A stretch of DNA of 64,000 nt from an uncultured Clostridia bacterium (GCA_947588825.1 CANPZU010000005.1:18402-82401), one strand, 5' to 3'. Numbered from the stretch's first letter, positions 39,391-47,820 are shown. The notes: generated by a model not told the origin, from the letters alone. Numbers and translations are program-made.

Positions 39391-39497
39391 CCGTAATATA
39401 GGCGCGTAGCGCAGCTGTCAGCGTGTGAAATGAGTCTAACAGTATTTTTGAGAATTGTGTCTTTTACGTAACTGGCAGTGTGTTCATAAGGAAAAAA

Positions 39498-40241
39498 TCA
39501 AATACCGTTTAACAAGTCGATGGACACATTATGATATGCTCTTTTTTCTTCTTCATCAGCGATACCGATATAACGCATGGTGATGAGGGCGCTGGAATGA
39601 CCAAAAAGCCTTTGGAGAAAAACAATGTCGTGATTGCTTTGATAATGGAAATATCCAAAGGTTTTCCGTAAGGTGTGAGTACCGATATTCTGCTTGATTC
39701 CGCAAGCCGTAGCAGCTTTCTTTAACACTTTCCGTAGAGTGTCTACTTCAATGTGGCCACCTTCACGCGATGCAAAGACGTAACCATCATTGTAGTGATT
39801 GCGGGTATTTCCGTAATACCACTGGATAGCATGGACACAGGATTCGTTGAGATACAGTCCACGGCGTTTATCAACCTTTTCCTGGTAAACCGAGATCCGG
39901 TCTGTAGTGTCCGTATAGTCATTCGTAATGTAACGTACCCTCCCATCCGGGAAGAAGATATCAGAACACTTCAGTTCCAGCAGCTCGTTTGCTCTCAGTC
40001 CCAGGTTGATGCCAAGGATAAATCCGAGAAGGTATTTCGGATCTGCGTTGGCCTGTAACCAGGATGCCATAGCATTCAGTTGTTCCCTGGATTTGATGGG
40101 GAATACTGTTTGTTCTTCTCCTTTACGGTAGTTTGTCTTTTTGGGTGGTGCAGAATTGGGAAACATTTGGATGATTTTAGTAGCAGATTGAGCTACCTCT
40201 ACTTCCTGGATATGGTCAAAGAAGGAAATCTGAGCGTCCAT
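39498..40241 (-). CDS. int: Tyrosine recombinase / phage integrase
   Basis: NLGLRANELLELKCSD, HTLRKTFGYFHY, RLFGHSSALITMRYIG catalytic box. Confidence 0.95.
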   Translation of the reverse strand: MDAQISFFDHIQEVEVAQSATKIIQMFPNSAPPKKTNYRKGEEQTVFPIKSREQLNAMASWLQANADPKYLLGFILGINLGLRANELLELKCSDIFFPDGRVRYITNDYTDTTDRISVYQEKVDKRRGLYLNESCVHAIQWYYGNTRNHYNDGYVFASREGGHIEVDTLRKVLKKAATACGIKQNIGTHTLRKTFGYFHYQSNHDIVFLQRLFGHSSALITMRYIGIADEEEKRAYHNVSIDLLNGI

Positions 40242-40345
40242 AGTATCACCTCATTTGATGTGTTTCTTGAAATCGTATGATTTGTACGAATCGCGTGAAA
40301 AAGTGTTTTGAAATCGTTCATTTGCAGCTGTTCTTTATATTTTCT

Positions 40346-40374
40346 ATTCTACCACAAGACCGTGCTAAAGTCAA
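40346..40374 (-). promoter_or_regulatory. Promoter of integrase gene
   Basis: Minus strand TTGACT-N17-TAGAAT. Confidence 0.75.
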
Positions 40375-40386
40375 TATAAATTGATA

Positions 40387-40402
40387 TTAAATGTTTTGCT
40401 TA
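40387..40402. promoter_or_regulatory. Operator-like motif copy upstream of the integrase promoter
   Basis: TTAAATGTTTTGCTTA. Confidence 0.55.
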
Positions 40403-40965
40403 TCGAAAATAATAACGTTTACAATTGGCTCGAAGATTAGATAACGGTAAGGGAATCCAGGCAAAATTCCCTGAATTAAGGTGGTAATCGGTGCGGTTGT
40501 TGACGGGAGTCGTCGAGATGAATTGCGAGACGAAAATGGGAGATTTGTGGAGAGGAGATAGAGGAGAGGTACTATTTCGATTCTTGCTGAAACAGGAGGC
40601 CATCAAAATGTAGGGCGTCCCCCGTCAATTGGTTGATGGTAGCAAAATGGGGTCCTGGCTTTGCTTTCGCGTTTGCAGTCGTTCGATAATGGGCGGGCTG
40701 TTCTGCATACTCTCCAAAAGCAGAATTACAGCAACGGCGGCGGGGAAGATAGCAGAAAAACGGAAGATTCACGGACAGGCGGGCGGATTTTTGGCGGCGG
40801 GTGACATAGTATCAGCAAACCGGCGGGTCCAGGTTCGATAAAAATATGACCTGACGGGCACAAAGAAGTCAATTTCAAACCGAGTGTTTTCCCACCATGT
40901 CCGCATTCATCTTCTTCTATCTCTATACAGACTCTCATTTCCGTATCCGACGACAGCGACGACTG

Positions 40966-41215
40966 GACGACGACGGAGGCGGGGCGGGCCGGTACTGCTG
41001 GCGGCTGGTGCTGGCGCTGACTACAGCAGCAACTACGGCGGCGGGGCTGGCGCTGACGTCATAGGCTGACAGCGGGGCGGGGGCGGGCCGGTCGTATTGA
41101 TCCAGATCGGCGGACTTGCTTTTGCCGCTGCTCCGCTGCGGCTCCGTCCTCTACTGGGGCGGGCTCCGGCGTTCTGGCGTTCTGGCGTTCTGGCGCTGGC
41201 GCTGCGGCGATGCCA
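40966..41215. repeat. GC-rich repeat region between divergent operons, including GGCGTTCT x3 (41168-41191)
   Basis: Tandem GGCGTTCT x3 then GGCGCT x2; repeated CTGGCGCTGAC and GGCGGGCCGGT words. Confidence 0.6.
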
Positions 41216-41390
41216 GGCAATCAGCTATCCGTCATTTTGCACAAACTTTGTTCAAAAAAGGCAGCACTGTGCCGAAATTTTACTTTAAAAATTGGTATTA
41301 TTCCAATCTATAAAGAGCCATATTTTTGTTGTTTTAGTGATTATTCTGTACTTTTTCAGGCACTTTAAAAATTTCAACAATTCGATTATT

Positions 41391-41419
41391 TGATTTAAAT
41401 TAAATGTTTTGCTATAATA
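41391..41419 (+). promoter_or_regulatory. Promoter of sigma-like gene with embedded operator motif
   Basis: TTGATT-N17-TATAAT; spacer is TAAATTAAATGTTTTGC. Confidence 0.75.
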
Positions 41420-41526
41420 GTACCATCGAAAGAGGTTAGAGCCCCTTTCGGGTGGCTCCCCTTTGAGGGTGCCGACAACTTAAAGTTAAGCACAACATTT
41501 AATTTAAACTTAAAGGAGAAAGAACA

Positions 41527-42324
41527 ATGAAAAAGGTTTACAATCTGTCTGCTATCATGGTCCGCGCTTGGGCTATCCGCAAGGCTGCCGCTCTTGAAAT
41601 GGGCTGCAAGGTGTCTGATGTGGTTATGGGTGAATGCCTTAGAATGGCATGGGCTGAGGCTGACGGCCAGAATGCCGCCGTTAATGCCGCCGATGTGGTG
41701 AAGACCTGGCAGGCAATGACGGGTGAAGAGCAAGACACGATGATCCGCCGTTGTGTCCGCAAGGCGGCAAAGAATGAGATCGGCTATTCCGTTGAAGACA
41801 AGTATCTGCAGTTCTCCGAAGTTCCCGCTTTCGGGTGCCATCGGCCCCACGATTTTGACGAGTTCGTCAGTGAGTCCTGGCTCCGCGTTGCAAAAGCCAT
41901 TGACGACGGCGACCGCCTGACCGCTGCAAACCAGCGCCGCGCTGCACAGTTCAAAAAGCCCCTTACCCTTGTTTCCCTGGTTTACAATGCGGCCCGTGCC
42001 AGTATCGCTGCTATCTACTACGGTGACGCGAAACACTCCGTTGCTTGTGATTTTGATGTGACCGACGACGACGGCAACGCGGCAAGCTACGTTGAAACGA
42101 TGGCCGCCGACAACCGGCAAAACACCGAACGCGCCGCGACAATTCGGGCGATGCTCCAGGAATACTCGGACAGCTGCGATGAGATTGGCCGCCGCGTCCT
42201 GCAGATGGTGATCGAGGGGAAGACCGAGCGGGAGATTGGTAAGGCGGTCGGTATGAGCGGCCCCGCCGTCCACAAGCGCATTATGAAGATGCGGGAGGCG
42301 CTGAAGGACTTAAAGGCGGCATAA
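41527..42324 (+). CDS. Sigma-70-like factor (region 4 HTH)
   Basis: C-terminal GRRVLQMVIEGKTEREIGKAVGMSGPAVHKRIMKMREALK; region-2-like DFDEFVSESWLRVAKAID. Confidence 0.7.
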   Translation: MKKVYNLSAIMVRAWAIRKAAALEMGCKVSDVVMGECLRMAWAEADGQNAAVNAADVVKTWQAMTGEEQDTMIRRCVRKAAKNEIGYSVEDKYLQFSEVPAFGCHRPHDFDEFVSESWLRVAKAIDDGDRLTAANQRRAAQFKKPLTLVSLVYNAARASIAAIYYGDAKHSVACDFDVTDDDGNAASYVETMAADNRQNTERAATIRAMLQEYSDSCDEIGRRVLQMVIEGKTEREIGKAVGMSGPAVHKRIMKMREALKDLKAA

Positions 42325-42340
42325 GAAAATTTTAAATCGC

Positions 42341-42373
42341 GGTTAGCAAAACATTTAATTTAAATGGTATAGA
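42341..42373 (+). promoter_or_regulatory. Repeated phage promoter element 1
   Basis: GGTTAGCAAA-N14-TGG-TATAGA; full ACATTTAATTTAAA spacer. Confidence 0.8.
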
Positions 42374-42431
42374 TAGGGGCCCGGTGAAACGGGCCGGGCC
42401 CCTAACAGAAAACATAATGGAGGAAAGAAAC

Positions 42432-42791
42432 ATGAAACTTGAAAACGCAAGGCTGATGAATTGTCTGAAGCTGTCCAGCAAAATCACGGTGTACGTTCCG
42501 GCGACGAACAACATCAATGAACACGTTGACAACTCCGAACAAGTCAACAGAACAGCAACGCTGCTTTCTTCCCTGTTCGGCGGTGCAACGTCCACGCCCG
42601 CGTTGGGCTATTGGGTCTCCCCCGCTGCGGGCCTGGTAGCAGAGAAGACAACGGTTGTCTTTGCTTATGCCAGTGACAGCGACCTGCAGAAGTATATCGG
42701 TGAAGTCGTGGACCTCTGCGAGGACCTCAAACAGCAAATGAGCCAGGACGCCATCGCCCTGGAAATCAACGGGGAAATGTATTTCATTTAA
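42432..42791 (+). CDS. Hypothetical early protein
   Basis: ATG after GGAGG; own promoter element. Confidence 0.75.
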   Translation: MKLENARLMNCLKLSSKITVYVPATNNINEHVDNSEQVNRTATLLSSLFGGATSTPALGYWVSPAAGLVAEKTTVVFAYASDSDLQKYIGEVVDLCEDLKQQMSQDAIALEINGEMYFI

Positions 42792-42804
42792 AGGGGGTTA
42801 GGAA

Positions 42805-42972
42805 GTGAGGAAGCACAACCGCGAATGGTTCCGCCAACGTGGCCTTGCCCGTCTGGCAGAACAGCGAGGCCATAAAAAAGCAATGGCCAGCGATGCAGAA
42901 CAGGATTTAAAAGAGCTGGAAGCAGAATGCGCGGATATCCTGGAAGCTGTCAGGAAGCGCATGGAGAAGTAA
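42805..42972 (+). CDS. Small basic hypothetical protein (55 aa, GTG start, absent from ORF track)
   Basis: VRKHNREWFRQRGLARLAEQRGHKKAMASDAEQDLKELEAECADILEAVRKRMEK; GGGGG RBS. Confidence 0.7.
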   Translation: MRKHNREWFRQRGLARLAEQRGHKKAMASDAEQDLKELEAECADILEAVRKRMEK

Positions 42973-42975
42973 CAG

Positions 42976-43010
42976 GACGGCGGGAAAATCTCCCGCCGTC
43001 TTTTTGTTTT
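42976..43010 (+). terminator. Intrinsic terminator
   Basis: GACGGCGGGA...TCCCGCCGTC then TTTTTGTTTT. Confidence 0.9.
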
Positions 43011-43013
43011 TCA

Positions 43014-43046
43014 GGTTAGCAAAGCTCATTTTCTATCTGTAATAGT
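43014..43046 (+). promoter_or_regulatory. Repeated phage promoter element 2
   Basis: GGTTAGCAAA-N14-TGT-AATAGT. Confidence 0.85.
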
Positions 43047-43083
43047 ATTAGGAACACAAAAACCTTTATGGAGGTTATGAAAA

Positions 43084-43638
43084 ATGAGTTGGTTTGATGA
43101 CACGTTTCTTCCGTCTCTTTTTCAGAGGATCGGACCCGGTCGGGCCAGGTGGCTAACGGTAAAGCAAACGGCAATATGTTGCCAATACATGGAGCCCCAT
43201 TCCGTTAAAACAAACGGATATCAGGGTTACAGCACGACGCACATATATTATACTTACGTTTGGGATGGACGAGAAGTCGTCCTTCAGTACTCAAAGAAAA
43301 ACGGATGCGGGACCATTCAATTCTATATGAACAAGGCGGAACAGGAAGCAGCTAGGATTTCCCGCGAGATGGAAAAGGCCGCTGAGGAGGCCGCAAAAAT
43401 CCAGCGGATACGGAGTGACCCGGCGAGGCTGGAAAAGTGGGTAGCGAAACTGACAGAACGACTCCACAATCTGGAATGTGATCTGGAACATGAGCAACAT
43501 GCGCTTGCGGATATGTTACGCAATCCAGAGAATGAGGACCCTAGGAATATTCAGGATTGCATTCAGGATTGCAAAGAACTGGAAAAACGTGTGGAGGCGA
43601 CGCGGGCAAAACTGGAACAGTTGACGGCGGCGGACTAA
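43084..43638 (+). CDS. Hypothetical early protein with coiled-coil C-terminus
   Basis: RBS GGAGG; own promoter and terminator. Confidence 0.8.
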   Translation: MSWFDDTFLPSLFQRIGPGRARWLTVKQTAICCQYMEPHSVKTNGYQGYSTTHIYYTYVWDGREVVLQYSKKNGCGTIQFYMNKAEQEAARISREMEKAAEEAAKIQRIRSDPARLEKWVAKLTERLHNLECDLEHEQHALADMLRNPENEDPRNIQDCIQDCKELEKRVEATRAKLEQLTAAD

Positions 43639-43662
43639 AAATCCGCCGCCTATTTTTATTTT
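43626..43662 (+). terminator. Intrinsic terminator
   Basis: GGCGGCGGA...TCCGCCGCC then TATTTTTATTTT. Confidence 0.88.
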
Positions 43663-43669
43663 CCTAACC

Positions 43670-43702
43670 GGTTAGCAAACACAACTTTTCTTCTGTAATA
43701 AT
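43670..43702 (+). promoter_or_regulatory. Repeated phage promoter element 3
   Basis: GGTTAGCAAA-N14-TGT-AATAAT. Confidence 0.88.
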
Positions 43703-43737
43703 AGTAGGAACACAAAAAACTTTATGGAGGTTTCGAT

Positions 43738-44307
43738 ATGAGAGCAAAGATGAGTGTTACGGTTTACGTATACGATATGGATCGCACGATGGACGCGGCG
43801 AACATCGTGGAGTCGTTTGACCTGGATGTAACGAACGTCAGAGTCTGTGATGAGTCCTATTTCATGGAGCGGAACATTCCTATCAGCTGCGAAAAGGATG
43901 TCAATGGAGAATATGCTATCCTGGATACCTGGAGCGGTGAAAAGCTGATTTTACCCAACAGTAACCTGGAGGTCGTCAGCAACTACGGCGTGGAAAATAT
44001 GCGCTATATCGCGCTGTACAGCCATACAACACCGAAACGGCAACGCCTGGTGCGGGCGGCGCAGATGTTGAATGACAAGTTGAGCGGGACTCCGGAAACC
44101 GTCTTTTTCTACTCCAGCATGACCTGGTACGACTACGGCCAACATTGGGCATGGAACACGGTGTTAAAGCGCGACAGCAACTCAATTTGTGGTGACTGTC
44201 AGTTTTTCTGCCCGACTGACCAGCGGGAAGTTCTGTACTGCAAGGAATCGGAGCTTTCTGAAGTGCTGGACAGAATCCTGGAGCGGCACAAAAAGCTGTA
44301 TCACTGA
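43738..44307 (+). CDS. Hypothetical early protein
   Basis: RBS GGAGG; own promoter. Confidence 0.8.
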   Translation: MRAKMSVTVYVYDMDRTMDAANIVESFDLDVTNVRVCDESYFMERNIPISCEKDVNGEYAILDTWSGEKLILPNSNLEVVSNYGVENMRYIALYSHTTPKRQRLVRAAQMLNDKLSGTPETVFFYSSMTWYDYGQHWAWNTVLKRDSNSICGDCQFFCPTDQREVLYCKESELSEVLDRILERHKKLYH

Positions 44308-44353
44308 AAAGCGGCGGCGGGCCAAAAACCCGTCGCCAATATTTTTTTGGACA

Positions 44354-44386
44354 GGTTAGCAAACCGGATGTTTCGTCTGTAATAAT
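44354..44386 (+). promoter_or_regulatory. Repeated phage promoter element 4
   Basis: GGTTAGCAAA-N14-TGT-AATAAT. Confidence 0.88.
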
Positions 44387-44414
44387 AGTAGAAAACCTAA
44401 TGGAGGTAAGCACA

Positions 44415-44651
44415 ATGAAAAATGCAACGCTGGAAAACATGACGGTGATCGTTTCTATGGCGGTCGCTGACACGTTCGCCATGTTCCTGGCGGACAACGG
44501 GATGGCCGTTAAATCCGTTTCCGCTCTGCCCATGTTTGAGATTGCTTTTTGCGTCTCTTGCCTGGAGTCGGATAACTGGTCTGATACGGAATACATGACA
44601 AACTGGCTGACGGAAAACTGCAAGCCGGTAGATTGGAGGACAGAAAGATGA
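44415..44651 (+). CDS. Hypothetical early protein
   Basis: RBS GGAGG; own promoter. Confidence 0.75.
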   Translation: MKNATLENMTVIVSMAVADTFAMFLADNGMAVKSVSALPMFEIAFCVSCLESDNWSDTEYMTNWLTENCKPVDWRTER

Positions 44652-44989
44652 TTATTGACAAAATCCTGGATCGCAAGGACGTGGACGAGGACAGCAGAAT
44701 TTTGGTATCCGATTACAAGTCGGACGATCTGCACGTGCGCATTACTTCCCTCTATCCGGTGGATGAGATACCGGAGCAGCTGCGGAATGGATACACGTAT
44801 CACTATACCGCCGCCGCGTTTTACCGGGAAATTGTTCGCTACGGAGCGGTAGGACACGGCATCACCGCCGCGATGGACTACGGAACAGAGGAAGACGTAA
44901 AGCGGGCGCTCTGCGACTACATCGACAAAAACGAGTACAATCCGGAAATTAAAGAGTATATCAACTCTGTAAACTGGTTGGAGGTGTAA
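44648..44989 (+). CDS. Hypothetical early protein
   Basis: ATGA overlap with preceding gene; RBS GGAGG. Confidence 0.75.
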   Translation: MIIDKILDRKDVDEDSRILVSDYKSDDLHVRITSLYPVDEIPEQLRNGYTYHYTAAAFYREIVRYGAVGHGITAAMDYGTEEDVKRALCDYIDKNEYNPEIKEYINSVNWLEV

Positions 44990-45034
44990 CAGAAACGGCG
45001 GACCAAAAGCCCGCCGTATTTTCTTTTTCCTGGC

Positions 45035-45067
45035 AGTTAGCAAAGCGGATAATTATTCTGTCATAGT
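45035..45067 (+). promoter_or_regulatory. Repeated phage promoter element 5
   Basis: AGTTAGCAAA-N14-TGT-CATAGT. Confidence 0.85.
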
Positions 45068-45100
45068 AGTAGGAACACAAATTTTTGGGAGGTCGAAAAA

Positions 45101-45328
45101 ATGAATTACTATGAAATTGAGTTCAGCAACGGAAACGAGGATTCTGCAGAATGGATGTGTATCAAAGGCGTAAAGGAACCTAGCGTTGACGATGCAGCAA
45201 ACTTCTGCAAACACGAGGCGGCCATGTGGGGATTGCCTGTAAAAGGCGTGTATCCCATTGACGAGCGGACGGCCAAAAGCTGCTACGATTTTACGAACGA
45301 AAGCAACTGGCCTGTTTTTGGAGTCTGA
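45101..45328 (+). CDS. Hypothetical early protein
   Basis: RBS GGGAGG; own promoter. Confidence 0.75.
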   Translation: MNYYEIEFSNGNEDSAEWMCIKGVKEPSVDDAANFCKHEAAMWGLPVKGVYPIDERTAKSCYDFTNESNWPVFGV

Positions 45329-45346
45329 AATTTCTTTTTTCCGGAC

Positions 45347-45379
45347 GGTTAGCAAAACGGATATTTCTTCTGTAATAAT
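45347..45379 (+). promoter_or_regulatory. Repeated phage promoter element 6
   Basis: GGTTAGCAAA-N14-TGT-AATAAT. Confidence 0.88.
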
Positions 45380-45398
45380 AGTAGGAGGTGTAAAATTC

Positions 45399-45656
45399 AT
45401 GAAAAAATCTTATTTTCATTATCAAGTATTTATTGGCTTAGTTTCTCTGGAATGGCTTTTTGACAGGTCTCATTATCTCCGCCATGCAAAAGATCGTGCC
45501 GTGGAGTTGATGGAAATCTGGGGCAAGAGTGACGCATATATTCTACTCGGAAACATTGCGTATACGACAAGGGACGGCGGTAAAACATGGTGGAAAGTTG
45601 AGGACACGACGGGCAAGGGTGAATGGGCCAGAATGTATCAAAAGTGCAACAAATAA
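45399..45656 (+). CDS. Hypothetical early protein
   Basis: RBS GGAGG; own promoter. Confidence 0.75.
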   Translation: MKKSYFHYQVFIGLVSLEWLFDRSHYLRHAKDRAVELMEIWGKSDAYILLGNIAYTTRDGGKTWWKVEDTTGKGEWARMYQKCNK

Positions 45657-45701
45657 TGAGGCGGGCCGGTTTTCTGGCCTGCCCATTCTTTTTTTATGGC
45701 C

Positions 45702-45734
45702 GGTTAGCAAACCCGGATTTTTCTCTGTAATGAT
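45702..45734 (+). promoter_or_regulatory. Repeated phage promoter element 7
   Basis: GGTTAGCAAA-N14-TGT-AATGAT. Confidence 0.87.
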
Positions 45735-45775
45735 AGTAGATCGAACAGATCGAAAACATAATGGAGGACAAAACA

Positions 45776-46102
45776 ATGGCGGTAAACAGTATGTGCGTTA
45801 GCTGCGGAAAGTACGGTAAGGACTGCAAGGGGACCGAGTGCCAGACGTGGACAGGCTGCGTTATGAAAAAGCGGCCCGCGCCGATGGATGCGCTGAAGAA
45901 GTACCTGACGCGCAAGGGGATTCCGTTTCGTGGTACAGAGGAATGGTCCCTTGCATTTTCCGGAAACCACGTGGATGGAATTTTAATTGACCGTGACAAG
46001 GTGGATGGCGGTCTGTGGTCCTATCTGCGAAAGCACTGGGACGAGCTGGACTGGGAGTTCCGGAAATACTATGAGACTGTCTATATCTTTCCAAAAGCGT
46101 AA
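45776..46102 (+). CDS. Hypothetical Cys-rich early protein
   Basis: CVSCGKYGKDCKGTECQTWTGC; own promoter. Confidence 0.75.
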   Translation: MAVNSMCVSCGKYGKDCKGTECQTWTGCVMKKRPAPMDALKKYLTRKGIPFRGTEEWSLAFSGNHVDGILIDRDKVDGGLWSYLRKHWDELDWEFRKYYETVYIFPKA

Positions 46103-46150
46103 CGACACGGCGGGCCGGATTTTCCGGACCCGCCTTTTCTTTTTCCGGAC

Positions 46151-46183
46151 GGTTAGCAAATCAACGTTTTATTCTGTAATAAC
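46151..46183 (+). promoter_or_regulatory. Repeated phage promoter element 8
   Basis: GGTTAGCAAA-N14-TGT-AATAAC. Confidence 0.87.
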
Positions 46184-46212
46184 AGTAGAAATCAAACCGG
46201 ATAGGAGTGAAA

Positions 46213-46407
46213 ATGATGGTTTATCGCTACGTTGAAAAATTCAAGTTTGACGGTTATAACATCAACCGGGAGGAGATCGAGCGTGTAGGAAACAAGTGGA
46301 TGCTGCGGATGGAGGACGACGAACATCGTATACACGGCCTGTATTTCAACACAAAAGATGACTGCTTTGCTGTATTTAATATTCTGATTGACTCGGCACG
46401 CGACTGA
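46213..46407 (+). CDS. Small hypothetical early protein
   Basis: RBS AGGAG; own promoter and terminator. Confidence 0.7.
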   Translation: MMVYRYVEKFKFDGYNINREEIERVGNKWMLRMEDDEHRIHGLYFNTKDDCFAVFNILIDSARD

Positions 46408-46411
46408 CCTG

Positions 46412-46445
46412 ACCGCCCGGATAAAACCGGGCGGTTTTTTTATTT
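46412..46445 (+). terminator. Intrinsic terminator
   Basis: ACCGCCCGG...CCGGGCGGT then T-run. Confidence 0.9.
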
Positions 46446-46449
46446 CACC

Positions 46450-46482
46450 GGTTAGCAAATATAACTTTCCGTCTGTAATAAT
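46450..46482 (+). promoter_or_regulatory. Repeated phage promoter element 9
   Basis: GGTTAGCAAA-N14-TGT-AATAAT. Confidence 0.88.
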
Positions 46483-46498
46483 AGTGGAGGTGTTCAAT

Positions 46499-46735
46499 AT
46501 GAAGATTAAAGGGAATGAGGCTTGCATGATTTCAAACAACGGATATCTGGCCGTCACCTATTCCCCATTCGATTTTGGGAACAGATACAAGCTATACCGG
46601 AAAATCAGTTACATTCAGGACGGAAACGTCCCTGAAGAATTTTATGACGTCTGGACATACGTGACTTCGTTTCAGTCTTTTACCGCTGCGAGACAATACA
46701 TGGAGAATGCTCCGGATGTAAAAACAATTCGATAA
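46499..46735 (+). CDS. Small hypothetical early protein
   Basis: RBS GGAGG; own promoter and terminator. Confidence 0.75.
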   Translation: MKIKGNEACMISNNGYLAVTYSPFDFGNRYKLYRKISYIQDGNVPEEFYDVWTYVTSFQSFTAARQYMENAPDVKTIR

Positions 46736-46743
46736 TTTGACCG

Positions 46744-46778
46744 ACCGCCCGGATTTTTCCGGGCGGTTTTTTATTTTT
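46744..46778 (+). terminator. Intrinsic terminator
   Basis: ACCGCCCGG...CCGGGCGGT then TTTTTATTTTTT. Confidence 0.9.
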
Positions 46779-46781
46779 TCC

Positions 46782-46814
46782 GGTTAGCAAATCAGGAAAA
46801 CCGTCTGTCATAAC
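46782..46814 (+). promoter_or_regulatory. Repeated phage promoter element 10
   Basis: GGTTAGCAAA-N14-TGT-CATAAC. Confidence 0.87.
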
Positions 46815-46890
46815 AGTAAGAGATGGAGTGCCGGGAATACCTGGTGCAAGCCAAAAGCCCATTTCAAATAACATAACGGAGGACGGCAAA

Positions 46891-47382
46891 ATGAAATGGT
46901 TTAAAAATCCTGAGACGTCAGAGGACCTGAAGAAGCAGTATCACAAGCTGGCGATGCAGCACCATCCTGACATGGGCGGCAGCACCGAGGACATGAAAGA
47001 GATCAACGCGGAGTACCGGGAGCTGTTTGAGCGCCTGAAGGACGTCCACAAGAACGCTGAGGGTGAGTTCTACACGGCCCGGACTGCTACCACCGAGACG
47101 GCGACGGAGTTCATGGATATCATTGAGCAGCTGATTCACATGGACGGCATTCAGATCGAGGTGTGCGGGTCCTGGGTATGGGTCACCGGAGATACCCGGC
47201 CCCACAAAGAGGAGCTGAAGGCGCTGGCGTTCCGTTGGAGCTCCAATAAATCCGCCTGGTATTTCCACCGGGACGGTTACCGGAAGCGGAGCAAGAAGTC
47301 CCTGACGCTGGATGAGATCCGGGACTTTTACGGAAGCAAGAAGATCGACATGGACCGGAAGGAGAAGATGGCGATTGCATAA
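46891..47382 (+). CDS. J-domain (DnaJ-like) protein
   Basis: LKKQYHKLAMQHHPDMGGSTEDMKEINAEYREL with HPD motif. Confidence 0.93.
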   Translation: MKWFKNPETSEDLKKQYHKLAMQHHPDMGGSTEDMKEINAEYRELFERLKDVHKNAEGEFYTARTATTETATEFMDIIEQLIHMDGIQIEVCGSWVWVTGDTRPHKEELKALAFRWSSNKSAWYFHRDGYRKRSKKSLTLDEIRDFYGSKKIDMDRKEKMAIA

Positions 47383-47439
47383 GAGACGGCGGGCCGGGAA
47401 ACTGGCCCGCCTATTTTTGTTCGGAAAATGCAGCGGATC

Positions 47440-47472
47440 GGTTAGCAAACGCCTGTTTTTCTCTGTAATCAT
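47440..47472 (+). promoter_or_regulatory. Repeated phage promoter element 11
   Basis: GGTTAGCAAA-N14-TGT-AATCAT. Confidence 0.86.
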
Positions 47473-47484
47473 AGCGGGAGGTGA

Positions 47485-47673
47485 ATGTTCGGATTGAAAC
47501 ACTACTATCTGGGAGATCGGGAAATTTCCGAGGCTGAGGCAAAACTGATTGAACGCAAAAACCGGGAGGTGTTACGGTGCGGCACTGTGGAGCAGCTTCT
47601 AAAAATCCGGCCAATTACAGTTAAGGAGGATACGCAGACAACATCATGCAGTATGCGGTCTTCGGTCAATTAG
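47485..47673 (+). CDS. Small hypothetical early protein
   Basis: RBS GGGAGG; own promoter. Confidence 0.6.
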   Translation: MFGLKHYYLGDREISEAEAKLIERKNREVLRCGTVEQLLKIRPITVKEDTQTTSCSMRSSVN

Positions 47674-47734
47674 TCTACGGTTGAAAAACGGCGGGCTGGC
47701 GGATGCTGGCCCGCCAAAATTATTATTTTTCGCC

Positions 47735-47767
47735 GGTTAGCAAAACATTAGATTGATCTGTAATAGA
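47735..47767 (+). promoter_or_regulatory. Repeated phage promoter element 12
   Basis: GGTTAGCAAA-N14-TGT-AATAGA; spacer ACATTAGATTGATC. Confidence 0.86.
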
Positions 47768-47820
47768 AGTGTAAGGGGAAACACTCCCGATAATAAAACA
47801 AATTTAATGGAGGTTACATC

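Noticed and set aside
41395-42273. 292-aa minus-strand ORF opposite the sigma-like gene
   Set aside because: Antisense to a recognisable sigma-like protein with a good promoter and RBS
43976-45043. 355-aa minus-strand ORF in the early region
   Set aside because: Antisense to three plus-strand genes with RBSs, promoter elements and terminators
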